DNA from: Molossus alvarezi
Taxonomy: Eukaryota > Chordata > Mammalia > Chiroptera > Molossidae
Reading direction: 5' to 3'
Length of the DNA stretch: 64,000 bases
NCBI GenBank assembly: GCA_037176705.1
Contig: CM073887.1
Coordinates: forward strand, 56,443,001 to 56,507,000
Position numbers and translations under genes: made by a program. Positions 46,426 to 57,907 of the stretch are shown one piece after another (position 1 is the first letter of the stretch; every line of letters starts with the position of its first letter). The notes under the pieces were generated by a model. The model searched no databases. It saw only the letters and a list, made by a program, of their open reading frames with translations, and was not told where the DNA came from.

Positions 46426-46814
46426 AACATTATCTTTTTCAGTATCCACAATATCTCAGTTTGAAGGAGAAAAAAATTGATCTTATTTACAGAGCACAGA
46501 TACAATCTTTTATAGTATTGGCTGATTTAAGTTAGAGGGAAAGTCTACAATATAGTACAGAAGGAGAAGACTTGCAGAAGACCACTAGCAGTCATTCTCA
46601 GGGTCAACTGTGCCCCTTATGTCCTTACTTGTGGGCAAATATAGAATCCAAAGTAAAGACTATTCATTTGGATAAGAGCAATTCAAGGGGGCCAGATATA
46701 GGATCCCTGGTCAAACTTTAAATTTGTCATATAGGTAAATATGTTGACAATAAGAAATTAAATTCTGCCTGCCCTCAAATCATTACATAGGCTTTGACAG
46801 AATTGAAATTAGTA
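46426..46814. other. no recognised feature
   Basis: AT-rich, no supported ORF or repeat. Confidence 0.4.
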
Positions 46815-47450
46815 CCTCGATGAGATATATGCACAGTCATGCTTATTGCAGCATTATTCACAACAACTAAGAAACAACCTAGATGTCCTGTGGATGAATG
46901 AATACAGCAAACATGATATAAATGTATATATAAAAATATTATTCAGCCATAAAAACGAAGCAAATCCTGCCATTATGGTGACATGAATGAATCTAGAAGG
47001 TATTATGATAAGTGAAATAAGCCAGACAGAGGATAAATATTGAATGATGTTACTCACATGTGGAATCTTTAGGGTGAAAAGGGCCAATTTCATAGAGAAT
47101 AAAATGTTGATTGCCCCAGGATGGAGAATTGGGGTGATGTATGTAAAAGAGTGCACATTGTTAAAGGAGAATACATTCTGGGGGTCTAATGTATACATGG
47201 TGACTGTAGTTAATAATACTGTATTGTATCACTGAAAGTTGCTGACAATAGATCTTAAGCATTCTCACTACAAACAAATAAAATAAAAAGAATTAACTAT
47301 GTGAGATAATAGATGTGTTAATTTTCTTGATCTTGGTAATCTTTCCATGTCTGTAAGTATATTAAACTGTCACATTGTATACTTTAAATATAACCACATT
47401 TGTCAGTTATTCTGAATTACTCCTCAATGAAAAATAAAATAAAATAATTA
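46815..47450 (+). mobile_element. older L1 3' end fragment
   Basis: Plus-strand ORF2 end and 3' UTR: CTTATTGCAGCATTATTCAC (46839), AAATAAGCCAGACAGAG (about 47017) and TAATAATACTGTATTGTATC (47212), ending AATAAAATAAAATAA at about 47450. Typical of L1M-type subfamilies. Confidence 0.8.
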
Positions 47451-48062
47451 GGATTAAAAAGGCCTTGACAAAATAGTCACACCTTAATAGAGAATAATGA
47501 ATATGCTAATATGTCTTCGAATTTCAACAAATGTTTATAATATACTAGAGAGTTTTACACCATCACCATTTACATTTCCCAGAGTTTGATGGTCCCTCAG
47601 ATACTTCCTCATTGAAACACCCACCACATGTAAACATACAACCCATTGCAGTCATCATCTGCTCAACAGTGAATTAATTGCAATTGTTTAAAGAGTTGTG
47701 TTGTTGCTAGCAGAAAACCTTGGATTCAACTACCAGTTCTGCCACTTCCCCACATGCAACCATTGGTGAGTTACTCTTTCTCTTTGCAGACTCAGTTTTT
47801 TTATACACAAAAACATCAAAGCTCCTGCATCACTAAGCTGCTGAGAGGATGAAATGACATACAGCTGTCAAATCAAGTGTTCAACAAATGTTAGTGTTAC
47901 TAATATATTTTTTACCAATACTGCCTTATCATAATTACTTAATATTTGTTATGTATAATTATTATAATTTATATATTTTATTTATACACAATATATCTTA
48001 TTTTCAGTATTATGATCAATTATTATGATTATTAATAATTATAATTATTAAATCACTCTTAT
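47451..48062. other. AT-rich, no recognised feature
   Basis: Includes an A/T low-complexity stretch at 47930-48050. No gene seen. Confidence 0.4.
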
Positions 48063-48425
48063 AGACTGAATGGTTATGTCCCCCCAACTTTATATATTAA
48101 AGTCCTAGCCACCAATGTGAATGTATTTGAGATAGGGTCTGTGAGGAGGTGATAAAAGTTAAATGAGATTATCATGGCAGGGCCCTAATCCCATAGGTCC
48201 AATGCACTTACAAGAAGAGGAAGACACACCAGAGCATAGTCTCTCTCTGCCATCCAGGACATAGTGAAAAGGCAGCTGTCTACAAGCCAGGAAGAGAGCC
48301 CTCAACAGGAATAGAATAAGCCAGTACATTGACCTTAGACATTCCAGCTTCCAGAATTGTTTTAACATAACTTTCTGTCATTTCAGGCACACAATTTGTT
48401 GTAATTTATCATAGCACTCTGGGAA
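48063..48425 (+). mobile_element. MaLR-type LTR (ERVL-MaLR)
   Basis: Blocks match the remembered MaLR LTR pattern: GACTGAATGGTTATGTCCCC, GAGATAGGGTCTGTGAGGAG, ACAAGAAGAGGAAGACACAC, CAAGCCAGGAAGAGAGCCCT, TTCCAGCTTCCAGAATTG and TTGTTGTAATTTATCATAGC. Moderately diverged and therefore old. Confidence 0.7.
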
Positions 48426-48716
48426 GATAAAGACATTCATTAACAGGAAAAACTTGGCTTTACAAAAAAGGGCCTTTTATTCATGTTAATAGTACTAAAG
48501 AATAGGGAAAGAATATCCCAGAAGTGATTGGGGATGCTACCATTGATTTCCATAAGTCCACAGGAGGAAACATGAACCCAACTAGCCATGTGATGAAAAG
48601 ACGCTGGACATTCAGCCTTTCCCATAAGGTCTTAGCAGCAGCCTCACAAGTGGGTGTTTTGAGGTGATGTGTGACATGGAAGACAGCTAAGATCAAACTA
48701 GCAGCTCCCTATGTGG
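48426..48716. other. 3' flank of the olfactory receptor gene
   Basis: No repeat recognised; probably 3' UTR of the minus-strand receptor gene. Confidence 0.4.
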
Positions 48717-49661
48717 TCACCACTTTGGCCTGAGCCCAGCTCTGCTGATCACTTTTACCAAAGCTATTCGCACCTCCCTGTTCCTCAGACTGTAGATGAG
48801 AGGGTTAAGCATGGGGGTTACAAGGCTGTAGAAGAGGGAGACCACATTGTCCTGCTGTGGGCTGTGGTAGGCACCCGGTACCATGTACATGAACACAGCT
48901 GCACCATAAAAGAGCCCCACGACTGTGATATGTGAGGAGCAGGTGGTGAAAGCCTTGTGTCGGGCATTCTCTGAGCGCATACGTAGAACGGCTTTCAACA
49001 CGTGGCCGTAAGAGGTTGCAATGAGGGAAAGGGGAAGCATAAGGATCAGCACCCCCGAGATGGACAGTGCCAACTCATAGGCAGAGGTGTCTGCACAGGA
49101 GAGCTTTAGCAGGGCTGGCACCTCACAGAAGAAGTGATCCACCATATGAGAGGCACAGTAGGGGAAGTGCAGGGTGATGGAGGTCTGGATGGAGGCATTG
49201 AGCACACCTGCCATCCAAGAGCATCCCACCATCAGCAGGCACACCTGTCGCCTCATAAGCACAGGATATCGCAGAGGGTGGCACACAGCAACATAACGGT
49301 CATAGGACATGAAGGCCAATAGGATGCCCTCAGCCACACCCATAAGTGTAAGGCAGAATATTTGAGCTGCACAACCCCCAAAGGAGATAGAACCTTCTAC
49401 CTGTAGGAAGTTTGCTGACATCTTTGGGATGGTGACCAGGGGGAAACCAACATCAAACAGGGAAAGTTGACTGAGCAGAAAGTACATGGGTGTATGGAGC
49501 CGGGAGTCTGTGCAGATCAGGAAGAGCAGAACAGTGTTTCCCAGAAGGCCCGTGATAAACATGGCAGCCACCAGGGAGAAGAGTAGATGACATGACCCTG
49601 AGTAACTGAAGAGGCCCACCAGATGAAAGTCAGAGGTCACTGATTGATTCACATCCTCCAT
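48717..49661 (-). CDS. OR2Z1: olfactory receptor, family 2 (OR2Z1-like), intact
   Basis: Single-exon seven-transmembrane G-protein-coupled receptor of 314 residues, active in olfactory sensory neuron cilia through G-olf (family knowledge). Visible marks: N-glycosylation site NQS at 5-7, GN in TM1 (41-42), LHTPMYFLLSQLSLFD in TM2 (55-70), Cys97 for the TM3-ECL2 disulphide, MSYDRYVAVCHPLRYP at the end of TM3 (118-), SY in TM5 (ATSYGHVL), KAFTTCSSHITVV in TM6 and PMLNPLIYSLRN in TM7 (283-294). The frame can be read 6 nt further to a GTG, but the ATG at 49661 gives MEDVNQS and the same length as I remember for human OR2Z1. No stop or frameshift. The orthology call rests on remembered similarity along most of the protein, so another OR2 paralogue remains possible. 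Confidence 0.88.
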   Translation of the reverse strand: MEDVNQSVTSDFHLVGLFSYSGSCHLLFSLVAAMFITGLLGNTVLLFLICTDSRLHTPMYFLLSQLSLFDVGFPLVTIPKMSANFLQVEGSISFGGCAAQIFCLTLMGVAEGILLAFMSYDRYVAVCHPLRYPVLMRRQVCLLMVGCSWMAGVLNASIQTSITLHFPYCASHMVDHFFCEVPALLKLSCADTSAYELALSISGVLILMLPLSLIATSYGHVLKAVLRMRSENARHKAFTTCSSHITVVGLFYGAAVFMYMVPGAYHSPQQDNVVSLFYSLVTPMLNPLIYSLRNREVRIALVKVISRAGLRPKW

Positions 49662-50280
49662 TTTCACAAAGTATTCTTTGTTTCAGGAAGAACAGGAGAC
49701 AAATGGCAAGACGGCAGAATGGGATGGCAAACAAGTTTCATCCCACCTGCTAATGGTAATCAATTGCTACTGGCTGCTTAGTGTGCCATCTTGAGAAGAG
49801 TTATGAAGTCACAGCTAGAATCAGTAGGGGGAAGGCTTAAACAATTCATGATATGTGTCACAGCCATGGGATGGGAGAGCAATAACTTGCAACTCTTGGC
49901 CACACCCCATTCAAGATCTTCCCACTGACCCTTGTAGTTTAAATATGGTGATCCAAGTCAAGGACAGTAATATAGCCTCAGCGGAACATTTTGACAGCCC
50001 TCATCTCAGTAGTCCTGGAGCCTAAGTCAACATGAGATTTTTAAAAACCTGGGAAATAAAATAGGGGATGAGGGAGCTGAAGCAACAATCCAAGCAAGAA
50101 AACAGAGGGAATGTTCCAAACACCTGGTTGAGAATCTGGTGCAAAGATAAATGTCTTGTGAGCCAGCACTGGGGTCAAATTAAGAGGCAAAGCTAGGGAG
50201 TCTGAGCCACATGGACACTTAGGTGACAGCATGTTGGGTGTCAAATGGCTAGAGTTAGGTGGGTTGAACAATTTTCAAAA
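49662..50280. other. 5' flank of the olfactory receptor gene
   Basis: Would hold upstream intron or non-coding exon and promoter. No clear TATA box, splice pair or repeat that I can support. Confidence 0.4.
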
Positions 50281-50293
50281 AGCTCACATGTTG

Positions 50294-50492
50294 CCCTGGC
50301 TGGTGTGGCCCAGTTGGTTGACTGATTCCATGCACCAAGAGGTCACTAGTTCCATTACCTGTCAGGGCTCATGCCTGGGTTTTGAGCTCAATCTCGAGTT
50401 AGGGGGCGTGCAAGAGGCAGCCAATTGATGTTTCTCTCTCATTGATGTTTCTCTCTTTCTCTAAAATCAGTAAAAAAAATATTTTTAAAAAG
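50294..50492 (+). mobile_element. VES-like SINE, second subtype, with target-site duplications
   Basis: Head CCCTGGCTGGTGTGGCCCAG, CAAGAGGCAGCCAATTGATG body and CTCTAAAATCAGTAAAAAAA tail. Flanked by AGCTCACATGTTG at 50281-50293 and 50493-50505. Confidence 0.94.
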
Positions 50493-50505
50493 AGCTCACA
50501 TGTTG

Positions 50506-51726
50506 TTGATGACTTTGTTGCATTGGATGGGAGAGTAGCAACATGTTGGTAGTCTAACTCCATTTTAAGGACTAGAAAAGCACTGGAATGGAAAGATTGT
50601 GAGTCTCTAATAAATATTGTCTAAGTGGACAAGAAAAATGGCCATGGACAAGGAGGAGCTTCACACCTACATCAAGGATCTTTAATTCTCTTAGCAATCT
50701 CCAAGCCCTGATGGTAAACTGAGATTGCCCTGGAATGCTATACACCATGCAAATTTCTAAGAGTGGACAATGCAGAACCAGAGGAATGCTTTTTCCAAAC
50801 TGCAGGTAGTTAAAGAGGCAGCAATACAGGAATGTAAAGGCAAGTGGATTCTACTGAGATCCTCAATGAAAATCTTTGTCCTAAGGTTGCCATCCTCACT
50901 CAGATGGTATTCAAGGCAGTTTTTAATTATTCACCAACCTGATTTTTCTAATACAGTCAAGCCCCCTACCTACCATTCACAATTGCTTTCAACAAAATTT
51001 GTCACACACTGATTGCTAGCCATTGCACATTCAAAGGTGAATCAACTAGGCAAGGTCCTTACTTCCCTGGACCCCACAGTTTCCATCAAGATATCAATGA
51101 CAAACAATATCTTTGTGATAAAGAGAAATACGGTGAGGGAAGAGGGTAGAATGTTCTGTAGAAAATGGCTGAAACACTAGGGGACATGGTCAGGGGAACC
51201 TCTTTGGGGAGATGACAGATGCCCTCAGTGTCAGAAGGGTTTCAATGAGAGGGATGTGGTAGAACCAACTGCTTCCTGCTACTGGGAGTTGGATGTCAGC
51301 CAGTTATGTGGTTCACCCTAAGAAAGAACTTTTTAACACTAAAATCTAACCAAAAATAAATGCTCTGCCTTATTGGTGGCATTTTCCAAAGTCAGTCAAT
51401 GATATAAGAGAGTAAGATGACTTAGTTCTGTGGTTATGAAATGTAGCATCAGAGAGAACATAAGCATTGTTTACATCATTTAGCAACAGTCTGATCAGCA
51501 ATGTAATAGAGACACATGCACAATGTCTTGGGTACTCAGGGGATGAAACTCTGACTGGGATCAGGTCAGGAAAGGCTTCATGGAGGATATTTTTGATGGT
51601 CTAGTAGTTTTTCAGGCAGCTAGAGCAGGGAAAGTTGTCCAAGAAGAAGGAATTTAGCACATGGGCTGTATGGATTGGTGGTTAGGAAAGTGTACGTACT
51701 TTAAGTAAGAATAAAATGAGGTTGGA
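50506..51726. other. about 1.2 kb without recognised features
   Basis: Single-copy looking; open frames up to 80 codons show no domain. Confidence 0.4.
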
Positions 51727-51940
51727 GCCCTGGTCAGGTGGCTTTGTTGGTTGTAGCATTGTTCCCTACATCAAAATGTTATAGACTTAAGTCCTGGTCA
51801 GGGCACATACCTGGGTTGCAGGTTCAATCCCCACTCAGGGCATGTATGGGAGGCAACTGATCAATGTTTCTCTTTCACATCAATGTTTCTCTTTCTCTCT
51901 CAAATCAATAAACATATCCTCTGGTAAGGATAAAAAATAT
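51727..51940 (+). mobile_element. VES-like SINE, diverged subtype
   Basis: GAGCCCTGGTCAGGTGGCTT head, GGTCAGGGCACATACCTGGG, TTCTCTTTCACATCAATG and CAATAAACATATCCTCTGG tail. Shares its rearranged head type with the copy at 4634. Confidence 0.85.
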
Positions 51941-51949
51941 TAGCTTGGA

Positions 51950-52130
51950 TCTCAGCTCAAGCACTTTGCAACAGCATGATCTTGGGTAGCTACTCAACCT
52001 CAGTTTCTTCTTCCATAAAATGGGTGGCCATAATCTGGGTTACTGGCACTGTTGTGAAGATTCAATGACAGGATAAATGTTAGGAAATCAGTAGTGCCCG
52101 ACAAGTGGCAAGTGCTCAGTAATTTGTAAA
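51950..52130 (+). mobile_element. MIR SINE
   Basis: Matches the MIR core and flank: CAACCTCAGTTTCTTCTTCC, ATAAAATGGGTGGC, TTGTGAAGATTCAATGA and AAGTGCTCAGTAA. Old mammal-wide repeat. Confidence 0.8.
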
Positions 52131-52209
52131 TGATTACACATATAATTATTAAATGTAATGTATTATAATAATATCTATGAATTCTATAATTATAAAGTTG
52201 TTATTATTA

Positions 52210-52702
52210 CAGTAGTTCCCCCCTTACCTTCAGTTACCTGCACTCAACTATGGCCACAAAATACTAAATAAAAAATTTTAGAAATAAGCAATTCATGAGT
52301 TTTAAATTGTACAGCATTCTGAGTAATATAATTACATCTCATCTATCCTGTTCCGTTCAGCCTGGAAGATGAATCATCCCTTTGCCCAGTGTATCCACTC
52401 AGCATGTGCTAACCACCATTAGTTACCTAGTGGCAGACTTGGTTATCAGATCCACTGTCATCATATCAGGGAGTTTTTGTTCAAGTAACACTTGTTTTAC
52501 TTAATAATGGCCTCAAAGTGCAAGAATAGTGATGTTGGAATTCGGATATGCCAAAGAGAAGTTGTAAAGTGCTTCCTTTAAGTGAAAGTATGCATGTATG
52601 TATAAGAGAAAAATAATATATATAGGGTTTGATACTATTTGCAGTTCCAGGCATCCCCTGGTGATCTAGAAACGTACCCCCTTCGAAAAGAGAGGACTAC
52701 TA
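52210..52702 (+). mobile_element. Tigger-type (TcMar) DNA transposon, internally deleted
   Basis: Starts CAGTAGTTCCCCCCTTACCT and ends GGACTACTA, imperfect terminal inverted repeats flanked by TA (52208-52209 and 52703-52704), the mariner-superfamily target. Inside are ATGGCCTCAAAGTGCAAGAA-like (from 52507) and ATGCCAAAGAGAAGTTG (52548), the start of the remembered Tigger transposase gene. The frame dies within about 100 bp because the rest is deleted. 493 bp in total. Confidence 0.82.
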
Positions 52703-52704
52703 TA

Positions 52705-52914
52705 CTCAATATTATAGCCCCGTCTGTGGTCAAACCTGACCCTGTCTAGATCACCCTCTTTAATGCTGCTCTATGATGTTCTTGTACTTCCTGGGTAGAA
52801 ACATGTCTCTCCTCTGGCCTCTGAGATTCTTTGGTAGAGTCCCTAAAAGTTAATTTATTCCCAACTCCATTAGTTTACAACAGGATTTTTTCACCTTTAT
52901 ATCATTTGGTGACA
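52705..52914. other. no recognised feature
   Basis: Short spacer between DNA transposon relics. Confidence 0.35.
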
Positions 52915-53097
52915 TGTAAGTCTTTGTTGTGAGGAACTATCTTTTGTAAAGTTTAGCAGCTGCCCTGGCTTCAATATATTTAATACCAGTTGCACTCTCC
53001 TCTACTCCTAGTCAGGAAAGCCAAAAATGACTCCACACCTGGTCTAATGTTCCCCAGATAGACAGAATCATCCCCCAGTTGAGGATCTCTGGTTTAC
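52915..53097 (-). mobile_element. MER5A-like hAT (Charlie) MITE
   Basis: Plus strand reads TTTGTTGTGAGGAACTATCT, AGTTTAGCAGCTGCCCTGGC, AAAAATGACTCCACACCTGG and CCCCCAGTTGAGGATCTCTG, the reverse complement of the remembered MER5A consensus. Non-autonomous and old. Confidence 0.7.
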
Positions 53098-53404
53098 AGA
53101 CAGAATAAGTGTAACCTGTAGAGACTTTACTCAGCAATTCCTCTTCCAGATATTTATTCTAAAATTGTAGGAAGCTTTGACCCAGCAAAATCCCTGAAAA
53201 TATCTCATCATTTCTGTGCCATTAATCCTCACAACTGTCTACCAATTTATAATCCATCAATTTCCAAATCACCAAGTCTCCCAGCTGGTAAAATAGCTTT
53301 TATTGCAGACTCCTGTGAAGGGCTATTTAAGTGTCCAAATAAATCTGATCTTGCTCTGTACACTCACATATTCTCACCCTGAAGGGAGCCGATGCCAACT
53401 GAGT

Positions 53405-53720
53405 GCTGACTGTGTGGAGGGCATCAGGTGATTCATATGCTTAACACTTTAATCCTCAAGTCCTGGAGAAGGACGGTGGTCATGTTTGCACAAAAATGTG
53501 AATACACGTAATGGCATCAGCAGTACACTTAAAAATGATTAAGATGGTAAATTTTTATTTTTATTGTTTCTATTTTATCACAATAAAAAAGCAACACTGC
53601 CTTACATATTATTTACCTGTTTGTTTTGGATGAGAAGACAGAGGTTCAGAGAACTGTAGTGACTTTTCCAGGATCGCTCAGCAAGGAATTAATAGAGCCA
53701 AGATTTCAACAAAAGAGGGA
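53405..53720 (-). mobile_element. MIR SINE, split by an L1 end
   Basis: Reverse-orientation MIR: TGAGTGCTGACTGTGTGGAG and CACTTTAATCCTCAAG (53405-53462), then after an insertion GATGAGAAGACAGAGGTTCA, GTAGTGACTTTTCCAGGATC and AGAGCCAAGATTTCAAC (53630-53712). Confidence 0.65.
53466..53595 (+). mobile_element. old L1 3' terminus
   Basis: GTGAATACACGTAATGGCAT, GTACACTTAAAAATGATTAA, GATGGTAAATTTTTATTT and TATCACAATAAAAAA are the standard L1M 3' end. Lies within the MIR. Confidence 0.7.
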
Positions 53721-53799
53721 TCTGATTTTAAAGTCACCATCTTTCCCCTTGCATTCAATACTCTCCCCCCAAACACTGTGATAGATATGTAAAGATTTG

Positions 53800-53801
<2 letters not shown>

Positions 53802-53841
<40 letters not shown>
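53802..53841. repeat. (AC)20 microsatellite
   Basis: Uninterrupted 40-bp dinucleotide run. Confidence 0.98.
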
Positions 53842-53843
<2 letters not shown>

Positions 53844-54459
53844 AGTCATGCATGCCCACAAACTCATCTTTCCTTCCAGGGTGCCCATTTGGTCCCACTG
53901 CTCTTGATCCATCTTTTTAAAAGACACACCCTGAGTGTTTGTAATCTCTAATCAGCATCTCTTCCATGCCTAGAGCTTCTGGCTATGATCCTCTTGTGTC
54001 TTGAGCTTTAAAAAATATATATTTCTCTCCAAGACATCGGGGCTGGATTCTTTCACTGTGACTCCAAAATTAATTCTTCTCATATGGGTTGAAAAAGAGC
54101 CCCTTTCACAGTTTCCAAGTTTTGGTTTCTCCTCTACCTTTCCCCATTTACCTGAATGATGTCATAATTTGGGCCTATGGGGTCCCTCTGGTGATGTAAA
54201 GTGACCAGGGGAAAGGCGCCAGCATTACTTAACTTCTTGTTGCAAATAAACTTTTCTATCTCTCCACTATGACTAGGTATAATCTGGACCCTTGGTCACC
54301 TAATTAATCAAATAGCAGCGTGCAGGACACTGTCATTTACTGTTTATTTAGTCCTCACATCCAATCACCCCAGCTCAGGAATCCATAGCAGTGCTTGCTC
54401 AATAAATCATTGTTGAATGAATACACTCTGCAGGAAAACAATATTTTTGTGAAAACTAA
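53842..54459. other. no strong feature; possible L2/MIR end
   Basis: GCTTGCTCAATAAATCATTG at 54395-54414 resembles the end of L2/MIR repeats. Otherwise nothing recognised. Confidence 0.35.
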
Positions 54460-54600
54460 TGTTACTGACAAATGGACTGAGAGAGCAGAAGTAACTAAAC
54501 TAAAGTCACACACCTACTAAGAGGGCAGGCTAGAATTTGAAACCTCTGATTCTAAATTCGAAGCACTCTGAACACTGAATGCTGCATCTTTCTTGAAGTT
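54460..54600 (-). mobile_element. probable MIR fragment
   Basis: ACAAATGGACTGAGAGAGCA, AAAGTCACACACCTACTAAG and GGCTAGAATTTGAAACCTCT follow the reverse MIR pattern. Weak. Confidence 0.4.
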
Positions 54601-56471
54601 AATGCTCAGCTCTTCTGCCCAGGAGTCCAGAACTGAGAACACCTCTGGGAATGGGGATGAAAAGAGAACAGCCTGTCCTCAGAGGGTGAGCTGGTAATGA
54701 CACCAACAACTTTTATGGAAGGTTGTTAACTGACCTTCACATGCATTAAACATCAACATAGATGACTTCCTGCTGTCTAGAGGCCTGGCTTTCTCAGGTT
54801 CATAGCAATAAAGATAGACAGGGAAAGAATAAGCATTCAGTGTAACGGCATCACCTGTGGGTTGGCAAATATCTAAGAGTTACACAAAAATCCATCTTTC
54901 TCCAAATATCTCTATACACTCAATGCATCATATCTGTGGAAAACAACATCAGCAATCCTTTTAACTCATCCTTCCACTAACGTCTAATGTCTAAATCATG
55001 CCTGGATCCCCACAATCCCCACAGGCTGATTTCAAGTTCTCACCCACTCACCAGGGTCTGTGTGCAGAATGAGGGACCTTTTTCAACACCCATGAGCATG
55101 TCAACCATCCTTTTTTTGAGATAGGCCATAATAAAACCCCCCTGCACTCTAGCATCATGTACCTAACCAGTGCTGCTTCTGTCTATGCAGAGAGATCTGA
55201 CATCACCTGGGGATAGAGGCTCCAGGGAGAACTGTTGAATCAGAAACTCCTTTGGGTCTCCATTTCTGCTAGAGAAAAAATTATAGTGGGAGCCTAGATC
55301 CCTTGGTATTGGATGGTCCCTGAAGACTGTGGAAAAACATCTCTCAACCACAGGAAGAATGAGAAGCGTTGATGTGGATAACTAAATGTGACAGATGTCC
55401 AAGTATTTTTGTTTAGATATAATCAAGAGAAAAAGATGTGGAAATCCATTACAGCAAGTGGACCCCATGCCTGCCCCCTCCCCAATTATAATGTCCAGGA
55501 GACTTCTCCTGAGTTTAATAATGAGGCAGTGATGGTGGTGAAACAGCCAGGTTCAGCTTCCCTGATTAGGCCATTTCTTCAGTTACACTCCATTATTGGG
55601 GGGCCTCCAAGACTCAGGAGATGCAGTTGCCTAGAGATGGGTTATTCTAATGCCCTTGAGTTTATTGTGTGTCAATAGCCAGAGCTGTGGTAAAGGCAGA
55701 GATCAGAGAGCCAGGCTACCCTGAACAGTAGTAACCCACTGCAGGAAGTCACAGGCAAGGCCAAGGTAGAGTGAGTTACCAACAGTGCTGCTCAGACTAA
55801 AGCTGAGTCAGACAGGTGAGAAAAAGGTAGAACCATGGTGAAAGAAAGAATAAAAGTGACATATGTGAAGGACCTAATCTATAATAGGTAACTATCAGCA
55901 AATTCCTAGTATCACGCCAGCACTTTCTAGTTCCAAGCACATGTCAGAAATTAGTAATCAATCTCATTGCTTTCTACCTTTCAGCTTGGATGGAGCTTCT
56001 CAAATCAGCACACCATACAGCTAGACATTATCAATTTCAGTTGACATTTGTCATAAAATCTAATTTCCTAGAAATCTCCAGACCAGTACTCAGAGCAGAG
56101 TGACAGTCTGCATGGAGATAAGAAACTTGCACCAGAAAGTTATACAACACACCGTTTCTTTCATTGAGGAAATCTTGTTATGGAATAAATGTAAGTTGAA
56201 CAAAAGCTTAGTGATGTTGTTGATTCACAGTCTATTCCAAGATTCTTCACTCCTCCAGGGCTAATAATAGTCCATGGGCCATGGAATACAATTTCCTTGC
56301 TGACATGGAACCTGTTATATTCATTTTTGTGTGATTGGTAGCCAAGGCACATGGACACATCAGTGTTTATTATATAGGAAGGGCTGGAGCAGGCAGAAGT
56401 TTTAAAAAAGAAATTAAGATATAGAGAAATGGGCAGTGGTGATTGCTAACACCTAGCACATGCACTTGCTT
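54601..56471. other. about 1.9 kb without recognised features
   Basis: Single-copy looking sequence. A 96-codon plus-strand frame at 55388-55678 has no recognisable domain and no conservation evidence, so I do not call a gene. Confidence 0.4.
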
Positions 56472-56568
56472 CATGGATGGATGGATGGATAAATGGATGG
56501 ATGGATGGATGGATGGATGGATGGATGGATGGACAGAAGGAAGGATAGATAAATGGATGATGGATGGA
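56472..56568. repeat. (GGAT)n microsatellite
   Basis: About 15 GGAT units at 56475-56532 with a few variants, then an imperfect continuation. Confidence 0.95.
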
Positions 56569-57447
56569 ATGAAAGAAGCAGCCATGATTAAAGTTATTTG
56601 TGACTGAGTCATGTTGTTCTAAAGAACAGGTTAAGAGAAAAACTGGCAAAGAAAGTGTGCGTACTCTAGATATGTGCCTCAATTATTAATTATTTGCATA
56701 TCACCTTCATATTTTTGCTATTTCCATATGCTATCCACACTGACATTTTTGCAATTTAGGTATCTAACTGCTTAATGTCAGTTATTCCTAAAAAGCAGAT
56801 GCACACAAAATTGTCCATATGGCCTCTATGTCTATTTTATTTTAAATGGAAAAAATTGTATTATAACTCTCCACCAACTTTCTTAAATACAGCTAAAACC
56901 AATAAAAGACATGTGTTGGTAATAAAATCCCATGTTAGGATATAAAATGCTTAAAACATTGCTTTCTGTTGACTGCAAAATGAACGTAGTTGCAAACAGG
57001 TGTTTGCTTAGAGGTTGTGTTTCCACTCCACTGCTTACATTACCCAGATTTTTTTTTTACTCCATCAAGCTTTAGAAGACTCATTGTAGAAAATAACCTT
57101 TTCTATTGGCAAATGTAGAAGGTCCTGAGGAAACAAGTTCAGGACAAAAGCCCAATAGTAAGGAATAGATCATACTGAGTGTGATGTTATACTAGCCTTT
57201 CTTAGCACCAGCAATATCTGAGACATACACTTTTCTTTGTCATCACTTGGGGCACTTTTTCTATACCTTGTTTTATTTGAAATCTTTTATTTAGCTTGAG
57301 ATATAAACTGTTCCTGTGTACCTATAGCCCAGAAAAATATATTGAAAGATACACACATGTTATAAAGCTGTGGAATTATCACTCACAGACTCCTTTCTTT
57401 GGGAAAAGTTTAACCAAGAAAGTAGTCTGTGGAATATAGCTATGTTT
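56569..57447. other. no recognised feature
   Basis: AT-rich, no supported ORF or repeat. Confidence 0.4.
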
Positions 57448-57545
57448 TCTTTTTCTTTTTCTTTATTTATTATTGAGGTAACATTGGTTAAATAACATAT
57501 AAGCTATATGTTAACATTATAATTCAATATAATTCAGCAATTTTC
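57448..57545 (-). mobile_element. L1 3' end fragment
   Basis: TTTATTATTGAGGTAACATT and ACATTATAATTCAATATAAT on plus are the reverse complement of an L1M-type 3' terminus. Confidence 0.55.
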
Positions 57546-57582
57546 TGAGTATTTATCTGAAGAATATTTTAAAAACTAATTT

Positions 57583-57793
57583 AGTTGAGGGTTTGATTTC
57601 GGTCAAGGGCATGTACCTTGGTTCCAATTTGTCCCCAGCCCTGATTGATGTCATGTGGGAGGACCCCTTGATGTGTTTCTCTCACGTGGCTGTTTCTATT
57701 CTCTCTCTCTCTCTCTCTCTCCCCCCCTCTTTCCCTCTCTCCCACTCTATCTGAACAAAAATGAAAACATAATCTTGGGTGAGAATTTTAAAA
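57583..57793 (+). mobile_element. VES SINE, 5'-truncated
   Basis: Starts inside the head at GGTTTGATTTCGGTCAAGGG. The CT-rich body includes a (TC)n run at 57702-57721, and the end is ATCTTGGGTGAGAATTTT. Confidence 0.85.
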
Positions 57794-57796
57794 AGA

Positions 57797-57905
57797 TGAA
57801 TTCAAAAAGATATATGTACCCCTATGTTCATTGCAGCACTATTTACAATAGCCAAGATTTGTAAACAAGCAACGTGTTCTTTGACAAATGAATCAATAAA
57901 GAAGA
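57797..57905 (+). mobile_element. L1 ORF2 C-terminal snippet
   Basis: ATGTACCCCTATGTTCATTG and TTACAATAGCCAAGAT match the end region of ORF2. About 110 bp only. Confidence 0.6.
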
Positions 57906-57907
57906 GG

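Noticed and set aside
55388..55678. 96-codon plus-strand frame
   Set aside because: No motif, no codon bias I can support, and no splice signals; probably chance.
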